Positions 50,907 through 58,855 of a stretch of DNA of 64,000 nucleotides are shown one piece after another. Numbering within the stretch: the stretch's first letter is position 1; each line of letters begins with the position of its first letter. Position numbers and translations under genes: made by a program. Location: the NCBI GenBank assembly GCA_021204025.1, contig JAJQAC010000064.1, forward strand, positions 25,957 through 89,956, in the 5' to 3' direction. A model generated the notes under the pieces. That model was given only the letters and a program-made list of their open reading frames with translations, made no database searches and had not been told where the DNA came from. The stretch comes from Clostridiales bacterium (GTDB taxonomy: Bacteria; Bacillota; Clostridia; Lachnospirales; Lachnospiraceae).

Positions 50907-51700
50907 TCTGGGTACTTCTGGCCGGCGCGGTGCTGTGTCTGATATATTTTGCCGTTATTGTCGCTTATGCGGGAATCAGTACCAGCTATGCATTTTTATG
51001 GATTCTGTTTGCCGGGGTATTTGGAATTACCGCAGGTCTGGTTTCCCGTTGTCAGCGCTATCCGGAGGATACGGCGCTCCGGCCGGCTGTATCCTTCCTT
51101 ACGCTGTGCTCGGCGGGAGTGATCATTATGCTGATTCTGCAGATCCTGATTTTTTACCGGATACCAGAGACAGCGGAACCGGATCTGGAGTATCTGATTG
51201 TGCTGGGAAGCCGTGTAAAGGATGATGAACCGGGCAAAACTCTGAGACGCAGACTGGACAAGGCCGCAGAATATGTCGCGGAAAATCCGGATACGATGCT
51301 GATTCTGTCCGGCGGACAGGAGCGGGGGGAGCCGGAGTCCGAAGCCGCAGTGATGAAAGAATATCTGCTGTCTCACGGCGTACCGGCATCGCAGATGATC
51401 CTGGAGGATCAGTCCGCCAATACCATGGAGAATATCATGTTCAGCCGGAACTTAATCGAGGAAGCACGATCACCGGAGACAGAAGGACGGGAAAACGGAA
51501 GTGAGGCATTTGTAAGACCTCCCAGAATCGGTGTACTCACAAGCAATTACCATCTTTTCCGTGCGGTGAAAATCGCGCAGAAGCAGGGAATCTTTGATGT
51601 CTCAGGAATTGCGGCGCCCAGCGACCCGGTATTGCTGGTGCATATGTCTGTGCGCGACGCGCTGGCAATTTTAAAGGAACGTCTGCTGGGACATTTGTAG
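50900..51700 (+). CDS. YdcF/DUF218 family membrane protein
   Basis: A 266-residue protein with three hydrophobic segments in the first 90 residues and a DUF218 (YdcF/SanA) domain after them. Motifs are V-L-G-S-R-V-K (about 100-106), L-S-G-G-Q, E-S-E-A-A-V-M-K-E-Y-L and S-A-N-T-M-E-N-I. The domain is linked to envelope functions, with no settled reaction. It overlaps the preceding gene by 7 nt. Confidence 0.85.
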   Translation: MLIWVLLAGAVLCLIYFAVIVAYAGISTSYAFLWILFAGVFGITAGLVSRCQRYPEDTALRPAVSFLTLCSAGVIIMLILQILIFYRIPETAEPDLEYLIVLGSRVKDDEPGKTLRRRLDKAAEYVAENPDTMLILSGGQERGEPESEAAVMKEYLLSHGVPASQMILEDQSANTMENIMFSRNLIEEARSPETEGRENGSEAFVRPPRIGVLTSNYHLFRAVKIAQKQGIFDVSGIAAPSDPVLLVHMSVRDALAILKERLLGHL

Positions 51701-51734
51701 GTGACCGGAGCAGGTGAAATGGAGATTATGATAT

Positions 51735-54683
51735 ATGAGTGATGAAAAAAAGACGCGTCTGGAGGGATTAGACCAACTGGACGCTTATCGGATCTGTGAG
51801 AGAAAGACGATCCGCGAGATGCAGTCAGAGGGCGTGGTTCTGGAACATAAAAAGTCCGGCGCGCGTATTTTCCTTTTGTCAAATGATGATGAAAACAAGG
51901 TGTTTTTTATTGGATTCCGGACGCCGCCTTCTTCGGATTCGGGCGTGCCGCATATCCTGGAGCACAGTGTGCTCTGCGGTTCGGAAAAGTTCCCGCTGAA
52001 GGATCCGTTTGTCGAACTGGTAAAGGGTTCGCTCAATACCTTTCTGAACGCGATGACTTACCCGGATAAGACCGTGTATCCGGTTGCGAGCTGCAATGAA
52101 AAAGATTTCCGCAATCTGATGGACGTTTATATGGATGCTGTGCTGCATCCCAATATTTATAAAGAAGAAAAGATTTTCCGCCAGGAGGGCTGGCATTACG
52201 AGCTGGATGATGAGGATGGGCCGGTACGCTATAACGGAGTCGTTTATAATGAGATGAAGGGAGCTTATTCCTCTCCGGAAAGTATGCTGGACCGCGATAT
52301 TTCAGCAACGCTTTATCCGGATAACTGCTATAGCAGGGACTCCGGCGGTGATCCGGAGCACATTCCGGAGCTGACTTATGAAGAGTTTTTAAATTTCCAC
52401 CGGACCTATTATCATCCTTCCAACAGCTATATTTATCTTTATGGAAACCTGGACATGGCAGAGAGGCTGGACTGGCTGGACCGGGAATATCTGTCTTCGT
52501 ATGAGCGACAGGAAATCCACTCGGTCATCCCATTGCAGCAGCCCTTTACAGAGCCGGTAGAAAGGGAGTTTGAATATTCGATTACCGCAGACGACGATGA
52601 GGAAAACGCAGCGTATCTTTCGGTAAATACGGTGGTAGGGAATGTACTCGATGCGAGGCTTTATGTGGCTTTTCAGATCCTGGAATACGCGCTTCTGGAC
52701 GCTCCGGGAGCTCCGTTAAAGCAGGCGTTGATCGACGCCGGTATCGGGCAGGATATTCTGGGCGGATATGAGAGCGGGATCTTACAGCCGTATTTTTCTG
52801 TCATTGCCAAGGACGCGGATCCGGAGCAAAAGGATAAATTCCTCTCTGTGGTAAAGGGAACGTTGAGAAAACTGGCGGAGGGAGAGTTTAATCATCGAAG
52901 TATCCTTGCCGGCATTAACTATTATGAATTTAAATATCGTGAGGCTGACTACGGCTCTGCGCCCAGTGGGCTGATGTATGGTCTGCAGTGTATGGACAGC
53001 TGGCTTTATGACGGGGATCCGATGACACATCTGGAATATCAGGAGACCTTTGATTTTCTAAAGAAGGCGGTAGAGGAGCAGTATTTTGAAGGACTGATCC
53101 GGGAATACCTGCTCGACAATCCGTTTGAGGCGGTTGTGATCCTGCGTCCGAAGAAAAATCTGACGGACGAGCAGGAAGAACGGACAGCAAAGAAACTGGC
53201 AGAGTATAAGGAGACGCTGAGCGCCGGAGAGATCGCGGGCATGATCCGCGGGACAGAAGAACTGAAAACTTTTCAGGATACGCCGGATACACCGGAAGTT
53301 CTGGAAAAGCTGCCGCTTCTTACCCGTGAGGATATCAGCAGACAGGCTGAGACCTTCCGCTGGAGAGAGGATCTCGCACAGGGAGTACCGATCCTTTATC
53401 ATGATTATTTCACATCGGGAATCGGCTATCTGAAATGCCTGTTCCGGACCGACGTGCTGCCGCAGGAGGATCTGGTCTATGTGGGACTGTTAAAATCGAT
53501 TCTGGGCAGTATGGACACGAAAAACTACTCGTATGCGGATCTGACCAGTGAAATCTTTTTAAACAGCGGGGGAGTGGATATCTCGGTCACCTCGTATCCG
53601 AACCTTGCGGAACCGCAAAACTTTACCGGAGCCTTTACGGCCGGTATCCGTGTGTTGTATGATAAACTGGATTTTGGTTTTGAAATCCTCGCTGAGATTC
53701 TTACGAGAACGGACTTCAGCGATGAAAAGCGATTCAAAGAGGTGATTCTCGAGACAAGGTCCCGTGCGAAGATGAAACTGGAAAATTCCGGGCACAGTAC
53801 CGCAGTTTCCCGCGCGACGTCCTATTTTTCACCGACAGCCGCTTATAATGAGCAGATTGGAGGCACATCCTATTATCGTTTCCTTGAGGATCTGGTCGCG
53901 CATTTTGATGAAAGAAAAGCAGATGTGCTCGCCAAATGCCGGGAGACCGCCGCAAAGCTCTTTACCCGCGCCAATCTGCTGGTGAATTATACGGCGGATG
54001 AGACGGGGCGCGCGGCGCTGCCGGAAGCTCTGCGTAAACTGACAGACTGTCTGCCAGAGGGAAGCGGGAAAAGATATCCGTTTACGCATGAGGTATCCAA
54101 CCGGAATGAGGGTCTGAAAACTTCGTCTCAGGTCAATTATGTAGCGCGGTGCGGAAATTTTCGTGACAGGGGGCTCTCCTATACCGGCACTTTTAAGATC
54201 CTGCAGGTGATTTTGAATTATGATTATCTGTGGATCAATATCCGCGTTAAGGGAGGAGCTTATGGGTGCATGAGCAGATTTGGGAGATCCAGAGAGGGCT
54301 ATCTGGTATCCTACCGCGACCCGCATATGCAGGAGACGAATGAGATCTTTGAGGGTGTGGCGGATTACCTGGAGAGTTTTGATCCGGATGAGAGGGATAT
54401 GACCAAATATGTGATTGGCGCGATCAGCAATCTGGATACGCCGCTTACGCCGTCTTTGAAAGGAAGCCGCGGTCTGTCCGCGTATCTGTCCGGGGTGACG
54501 GAGGAGATGATGCAGGAAGAGCGGGATCAGATCCTTGACGCGACGGCAGAGGATATCCGGGCGTTGGCTGCACAGATCCGGGCGGTGCTTGCCACCGGCG
54601 CGCTTTGCGTGGTAGGGGCGGAAAGTCAGATCGAAGCAAACCGGGAAATGTTTGGAGAGGTGAAAAATCTCTCAAAAGAATAA
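51735..54683 (+). CDS. M16C (presequence-protease-type) zinc metallopeptidase
   Basis: A 982-residue insulinase-family peptidase. The inverted zinc motif H-I-L-E-H lies at about residues 74-78, with the downstream Glu in N-E-K-D-F-R. The two large M16 halves and an M16C_assoc helical region (about 460-700) fit the PreP subgroup, which degrades small peptides. The late R-x-x-x-x-Y motif is seen in R-V-K-G-G-A-Y-G. There is no signal peptide, so it is cytosolic. A separate era-recO block follows. Confidence 0.93.
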   Translation: MSDEKKTRLEGLDQLDAYRICERKTIREMQSEGVVLEHKKSGARIFLLSNDDENKVFFIGFRTPPSSDSGVPHILEHSVLCGSEKFPLKDPFVELVKGSLNTFLNAMTYPDKTVYPVASCNEKDFRNLMDVYMDAVLHPNIYKEEKIFRQEGWHYELDDEDGPVRYNGVVYNEMKGAYSSPESMLDRDISATLYPDNCYSRDSGGDPEHIPELTYEEFLNFHRTYYHPSNSYIYLYGNLDMAERLDWLDREYLSSYERQEIHSVIPLQQPFTEPVEREFEYSITADDDEENAAYLSVNTVVGNVLDARLYVAFQILEYALLDAPGAPLKQALIDAGIGQDILGGYESGILQPYFSVIAKDADPEQKDKFLSVVKGTLRKLAEGEFNHRSILAGINYYEFKYREADYGSAPSGLMYGLQCMDSWLYDGDPMTHLEYQETFDFLKKAVEEQYFEGLIREYLLDNPFEAVVILRPKKNLTDEQEERTAKKLAEYKETLSAGEIAGMIRGTEELKTFQDTPDTPEVLEKLPLLTREDISRQAETFRWREDLAQGVPILYHDYFTSGIGYLKCLFRTDVLPQEDLVYVGLLKSILGSMDTKNYSYADLTSEIFLNSGGVDISVTSYPNLAEPQNFTGAFTAGIRVLYDKLDFGFEILAEILTRTDFSDEKRFKEVILETRSRAKMKLENSGHSTAVSRATSYFSPTAAYNEQIGGTSYYRFLEDLVAHFDERKADVLAKCRETAAKLFTRANLLVNYTADETGRAALPEALRKLTDCLPEGSGKRYPFTHEVSNRNEGLKTSSQVNYVARCGNFRDRGLSYTGTFKILQVILNYDYLWINIRVKGGAYGCMSRFGRSREGYLVSYRDPHMQETNEIFEGVADYLESFDPDERDMTKYVIGAISNLDTPLTPSLKGSRGLSAYLSGVTEEMMQEERDQILDATAEDIRALAAQIRAVLATGALCVVGAESQIEANREMFGEVKNLSKE

Positions 54684-54696
54684 AAGGAAAAAAATT

Positions 54697-55626
54697 ATGA
54701 CAGAAGACAGAAACGAGTTGCACCAGGAACAGAAAAAGTCAGGATTCGCCGCGCTGGTTGGTCGGCCGAATGTGGGGAAATCCACACTGATGAATCACCT
54801 GATCGGGCAGAAAATTGCGATCACATCGGAAAAGCCGCAGACAACCAGGGACCGCATCCAGACCGTCTATACGGATGAGCGCGGACAGATTATCTTCCTG
54901 GACACGCCGGGGATCCATAAGGCGAAAAACAAACTGGGAGAATATATGGTAAATGTCGCGGAGCGTACGCTGGAAGAAGTAGACGTGGTTTTGTGGCTGG
55001 TGGAGCCGACGACCTTTATCGGAGCCGGAGAGCGCCATATCGCGGAACAACTCGCCGCATCTAGGCTCCCGGTGATCCTGGTAATTAATAAGGTTGACAC
55101 TCTGAAAAACCATGATGAAATTCTCCCCTTTATCGATGCATATCGTAAGATCTGTGATTTTGCGGATATATTGCCGGTATCGGCGTTGAAAGGGAACAAT
55201 ACGGACGTACTGTTACAGTTGATTTTCCAGTATCTTCCCTATGGACCGATGTATTATGATGAAGATGTGGTAACCGATCAGCCAATGCGCCAGATCGCGG
55301 CAGAGTTAATCCGGGAGAAAGCGCTGCGGATGCTGGACGAAGAGATCCCACATGGAATCGCGGTTACGATAGAAAAAATGACAGAGCGAGAAAACGGTAT
55401 CATCGATATTGACGCGACAATCATCTGTGAAAAGAAGACGCATAAAGGGATCATCATCGGCAAAAATGGACAGATGCTCAAAAAGATTGCATCCGCGGCA
55501 CGTCAGGAACTGGAGCGTGAAATGGAAACAAAGGTAAACCTTCAGGTCTGGGTCAAGATCCGCAAAGAATGGCGCGACAGTGAGATCCTGATGAAGAACT
55601 ATGGCTATGACCCGAATCATCCGTAG
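54697..55626 (+). CDS. era: GTPase Era
   Basis: A 309-residue GTPase needed for 30S assembly, binding the 3' end of 16S rRNA. G1 is G-R-P-N-V-G-K-S-T (about 22-30), G2 T-T, G3 D-T-P-G-I-H-K and G4 N-K-V-D. The C-terminal KH domain has G-K-N-G-Q-M-L-K-K-I. AAAAGGAAA precedes the ATG. It is followed by recO, a normal pairing. Confidence 0.96.
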   Translation: MTEDRNELHQEQKKSGFAALVGRPNVGKSTLMNHLIGQKIAITSEKPQTTRDRIQTVYTDERGQIIFLDTPGIHKAKNKLGEYMVNVAERTLEEVDVVLWLVEPTTFIGAGERHIAEQLAASRLPVILVINKVDTLKNHDEILPFIDAYRKICDFADILPVSALKGNNTDVLLQLIFQYLPYGPMYYDEDVVTDQPMRQIAAELIREKALRMLDEEIPHGIAVTIEKMTERENGIIDIDATIICEKKTHKGIIIGKNGQMLKKIASAARQELEREMETKVNLQVWVKIRKEWRDSEILMKNYGYDPNHP

Positions 55627-55651
55627 GTGATACAGCAGTGAGAATGCGTTT

Positions 55652-56308
55652 ATGAGAGAAATCACAGAATTGACCGGCATGGTGCTAAAATCCACACCGG
55701 TGGGAGAGACTGACCGCAGGGTGGTGATCCTGACAAAAGAGCGGGGGAAAATCACCGCGTTTGTCCATGGAGCCAAACGTCCCGGCAATCCGCTGATGGC
55801 GGTCTGCCGGCCGTTCGTTTTCGGCCGTTTCCGTCTTTATGAAGGGAGAGAATCCTATAATCTGCAGTCCGCGGATATTGCAAACTATTTTTCCGAAATC
55901 ACGGAAAACATGGAGACCGCGTGCTATGGCTCTTACTTTCTGGAACTGGCTGACTACTTTGGAAGAGAAGGAATCGAAGCATCAGAAATGTTGTTGCTGC
56001 TGTATCAGTCCATGCGGGCGCTCCTGAAACCGGCACTTCCCGATCCGCTGGTGCAGCGCATATTTGAACTGCGTATCCTGGTCATCAACGGGGAATACAC
56101 AGAACAGCCGCCAGGGCAGGCCGGCGACTCCGCACGCTATGCATGGGAATATATCATTGCGGCTCCGCTGGAACGCCTGTATACCTTTGTCCTGCGGGAA
56201 GATGCACAAAAAGAACTCAGTGAGAACGTAGAACGATTAAAGAAAAAATTCCTGGATCATCCGTTCCATTCCCTTCAAATTTTACAGATGATGCAGGACG
56301 GGTATTGA
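55652..56308 (+). CDS. recO: DNA repair protein RecO
   Basis: A 218-residue RecF-pathway protein. The N-terminal OB fold shows V-L-K-S-T-P-V-G-E-T-D-R-R-V-V-I-L-T, followed by the helical domain. It is shorter than the usual 240-255 residues and lacks the C-x-x-C zinc site of many Gram-positive RecO proteins. No frame break is visible, and the C-terminus F-H-S-L-Q-I-L-Q-M reads like a normal end. The ribosome site is weak. A promoter overlaps its stop codon. Confidence 0.88.
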   Translation: MREITELTGMVLKSTPVGETDRRVVILTKERGKITAFVHGAKRPGNPLMAVCRPFVFGRFRLYEGRESYNLQSADIANYFSEITENMETACYGSYFLELADYFGREGIEASEMLLLLYQSMRALLKPALPDPLVQRIFELRILVINGEYTEQPPGQAGDSARYAWEYIIAAPLERLYTFVLREDAQKELSENVERLKKKFLDHPFHSLQILQMMQDGY

Positions 56309-56334
56309 AATATTGGCCGATGACATGCTATAAT
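56305..56334 (+). promoter_or_regulatory. Promoter reading into the second structured element and glyS
   Basis: TTGAAA (56305-56310) and a consensus TATAAT (56329-56334) with 18-nt spacing and a TGC extension. The predicted start near 56341 would put the 185-nt element at the 5' end of the transcript ahead of glyS. No T-box was recognised. Confidence 0.65.
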
Positions 56335-56375
56335 CCAGCGAGAGAAGAAGGATACTTATTTTGCCAATCAAGTAG

Positions 56376-56560
56376 TCCCTGAGCGAAAAGAATATTCGCA
56401 GAGGACATTTTTCACGTCGGCACTTAGTGAGCAGGATGCTTTTCCTGCGAACTTATGCCGTAGTATCCCTATGACGTGCCGGTGACACGTCATAGGGAGT
56501 ACCGCTACGTGAAAACCTAAGTGCGAACGGTCCTCGGAGAATATTCTTTTCGCTCAGGGA
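56376..56560 (+). ncRNA. 185-bp covarying structured element, copy 2
   Basis: Same length and stem layout as 40572-40756, offset by 15804 bp with no indels. In the outer stem, five pairs differ from copy 1, and each difference is compensated on the other arm (pairs 9, 11, 15, 16 and 21). The second hairpin uses AGT/ACT and GCAGGA/TCCTGC in place of AAC/GTT and ACCGGA/TCCGGT, with the GA/GA loop kept. GCACTTA/TAAGTGC is a perfect pseudoknot match here. The shared 5' flank TGCCAATC-AA-TAG also matches. A promoter lies upstream, so the plus strand is likely transcribed. Confidence 0.8.
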
Positions 56561-56636
56561 CGGACGTTACACCAGTATAGAACAGAGGAGTCATAACTCC
56601 CTGTCCGATAAAAAAAGAGGAGAGAGGAAATCTGAG

Positions 56637-58025
56637 ATGGAAAAGACAATGGAAAAAATCGTAGCTCTGGCAAAAAACCGAGGCTTTGTATATCCGGGTT
56701 CGGAGATATACGGCGGACTTGCCAATACCTGGGATTACGGCAATCTGGGCGTGGAGCTGAAAAATAATGTCAAACGCGCCTGGTGGCAGAAATTCGTGCA
56801 GGAGAGTCCCTGGAATGTGGGCGTTGACTGCGCGATCCTGATGAATTCACAGACGTGGGTAGCTTCCGGACATCTGGGCGGCTTTTCCGATCCGCTGATG
56901 GACTGCAAAGCCTGCAAGGAGCGCTTCCGCGCGGATAAACTGATCGAAGATTATATGGAAGAAAAAGGCATTACCATCGAGGGAACTGTTGATGGATGGA
57001 GCCAGGAGCAGATGAAACAGTATATTGAAGATAACCAGATCCCCTGCCCGTCCTGCGGAAAGCACGATTTCACCGATATCCGTCAGTTCAACCTGATGTT
57101 CAAGACCTTCCAGGGCGTAACAGAGGACGCAAAAAATACCGTTTATCTGCGTCCGGAGACCGCGCAGGGCATCTTTGTTAATTTTAAGAATGTTCAGCGT
57201 ACGTCCCGTAAAAAAGTACCTTTCGGTATCGGGCAGATCGGTAAATCGTTCCGTAATGAAATCACACCCGGTAACTTTACCTTCCGTACGCGTGAGTTTG
57301 AACAGATGGAACTGGAATTTTTCTGCAAACCGGGTACCGATCTGGAGTGGTTCCAGTACTGGAGAGGATTCTGCCGCGACTGGCTGCTGTCTCTGGGGAT
57401 CAGGGAAGACGAGATGCGTCTGCGCGACCATTCGCCGGAGGAACTCTGCTTCTACAGCAAAGGAACCACAGATATCGAATTCCTCTTCCCGTTTGGCTGG
57501 GGCGAGCTCTGGGGGATTGCGGACCGTACAGACTATGATCTGACTCAGCATCAGAATACTTCCGGTCAGGATATGACCTATTTTGATGACGAGCTGAAGG
57601 AAAAATATATTCCTTACGTCATCGAGCCGTCACTGGGAGCGGATCGTGTGACACTGGCGTTCCTGTGCGCGGCTTACGATGAGGAAGAGATCGGCGAGGG
57701 CGATGTACGTACCGTACTGCATTTCCACCCGGCGATCGCACCGGTGAAGATCGGTGTGCTCCCATTGTCAAAGAAGCTGAATGAGGGCGCGGAAAAGATT
57801 TATACGGAACTCTGCAAATACTATAATTGTGAGTATGATGACAGAGGCAACATCGGTAAGAGATACCGCAGACAGGATGAGATCGGCACACCGTTCTGCG
57901 TGACATATGACTTTGATTCGGAACAGGATCAGGCGGTGACCGTGCGTGACCGTGATACGATGGAGCAGGTGAGGATTCCGATCGTGGAATTAAAGAGCTA
58001 CTTTGAAGAGAAGTTCCGCTTTTAA
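56637..58025 (+). CDS. glyS: Glycyl-tRNA synthetase, single-chain class II type
   Basis: A 462-residue alpha-2 type glycyl-tRNA synthetase, which charges tRNA-Gly. Class II motif 2 lies in [21 protein letters not shown], and motif 3 near S-L-G-A-D-R. The anticodon-binding domain occupies the last 110 residues. The zinc-like C-x-x-C pairs (C-K-A-C, C-P-S-C) are present. AGAGGAGAGAGG precedes the ATG. The leader holds the structured element rather than a T-box. Confidence 0.96.
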   Translation: MEKTMEKIVALAKNRGFVYPGSEIYGGLANTWDYGNLGVELKNNVKRAWWQKFVQESPWNVGVDCAILMNSQTWVASGHLGGFSDPLMDCKACKERFRADKLIEDYMEEKGITIEGTVDGWSQEQMKQYIEDNQIPCPSCGKHDFTDIRQFNLMFKTFQGVTEDAKNTVYLRPETAQGIFVNFKNVQRTSRKKVPFGIGQIGKSFRNEITPGNFTFRTREFEQMELEFFCKPGTDLEWFQYWRGFCRDWLLSLGIREDEMRLRDHSPEELCFYSKGTTDIEFLFPFGWGELWGIADRTDYDLTQHQNTSGQDMTYFDDELKEKYIPYVIEPSLGADRVTLAFLCAAYDEEEIGEGDVRTVLHFHPAIAPVKIGVLPLSKKLNEGAEKIYTELCKYYNCEYDDRGNIGKRYRRQDEIGTPFCVTYDFDSEQDQAVTVRDRDTMEQVRIPIVELKSYFEEKFRF

Positions 58026-58204
58026 TTTTAAGAATAATTTACCAGGAAAGTCCCGGACGGCGGCGGTATGGACTGCGTGCCCGCACAGAAGGACATACTG
58101 ACTTCGGACGAGTCAGGGAGTATGAACAAGCGGATCGTGTTTGTACGCGGTCCGCAAAATCATTTAAAAGAAACAAAAAATTATTATCAGTAGGAGGAGA
58201 CGGA
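58026..58204 (+). other. Intergenic stretch with short hairpins
   Basis: It holds several short inverted repeats, such as GCGGAtCG...CGGTCCGC around 58132-58155 and TGACTtcggacgAGTCA around 58099-58115. There is no clear T-run terminator or riboswitch. The last bases give the GGAGGAG ribosome site of the DJ-1 gene. Confidence 0.4.
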
Positions 58205-58756
58205 ATGGCAAAAGCATACGCGATGATTGCGGATGGCACTGAGGAAGTGGAGTGCCTGAGCGTGGTGGATATTCTGAGACGGAATCAGGTAGAGACGATT
58301 CTGGTATCGGTGGAACAGAAAAAGGAGATCGTCAGCTCCCACGGAATCCGGATTCAGGCGGATGCCGTAGTGGAGGATGTGGATTTCTCTGATGGAGACG
58401 CGATCTTTCTGCCGGGCGGGCTGCCGGGGTCGGAGCATCTTTCTGCGTGTAAACCGTTACTTGAGGCCCTGAGGCAGGCACAGGCGGACGGGAGACGGAT
58501 CGCGGCGATCTGCGCGGCGCCCGGGGTCGTGCTGGGACGGCACGGATTTCTCGCGGGAAAGACGGCGACCTGCTTCCCGGGATGTGAGAGCGAGTTTCAC
58601 GGAGGTACTTATACCACGCAGGGAGTGGTGACAGACGGCAATATCACGACTGCCCGCGGACTGGGATTTGCGATCGATCTGGGGCTGGAACTGGTGCGGC
58701 TGCTGGTGAGTGAAGATTCTGCAAAAGAAACAAAAAAACGCATTCAATATGATTAG
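58205..58756 (+). CDS. DJ-1/PfpI family protein
   Basis: A 183-residue DJ-1/ThiJ/PfpI-superfamily protein. The nucleophile-elbow Cys is in A-A-I-C-A-A-P (about 100-106), with the family Glu in D-G-T-E-E-V-E near residue 15. It is closest in pattern to the DJ-1/YajL group. Members act in stress response or carbonyl detoxification; the substrate is not shown by the sequence. AGGAGGAG lies ahead of the ATG. Confidence 0.88.
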   Translation: MAKAYAMIADGTEEVECLSVVDILRRNQVETILVSVEQKKEIVSSHGIRIQADAVVEDVDFSDGDAIFLPGGLPGSEHLSACKPLLEALRQAQADGRRIAAICAAPGVVLGRHGFLAGKTATCFPGCESEFHGGTYTTQGVVTDGNITTARGLGFAIDLGLELVRLLVSEDSAKETKKRIQYD

Positions 58757-58784
58757 TTTTTGCTCATATTTTTCAAAAAAAAAC

Positions 58785-58813
58785 TTTACGCGCTTTATAA
58801 AGTATGCTATACT
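58785..58813 (+). promoter_or_regulatory. Sigma-A promoter of ppdK
   Basis: TTTACG (58785-58790) and TATACT (58808-58813), 17-nt spacing, with an extended TGC before the -10, about 40 nt upstream of the ppdK start. Confidence 0.7.
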
Positions 58814-58855
58814 AAAGCTGGGATATAGAAAACTACAAATCAGGAGGAAAAACCA

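Noticed and set aside
56341..56636. T-box riboswitch ahead of glyS
   Set aside because: The conserved T-box bulge (AGGGTGG-ACCGCG type) and a glycine specifier loop are not present. The leader is filled by the 185-bp element.
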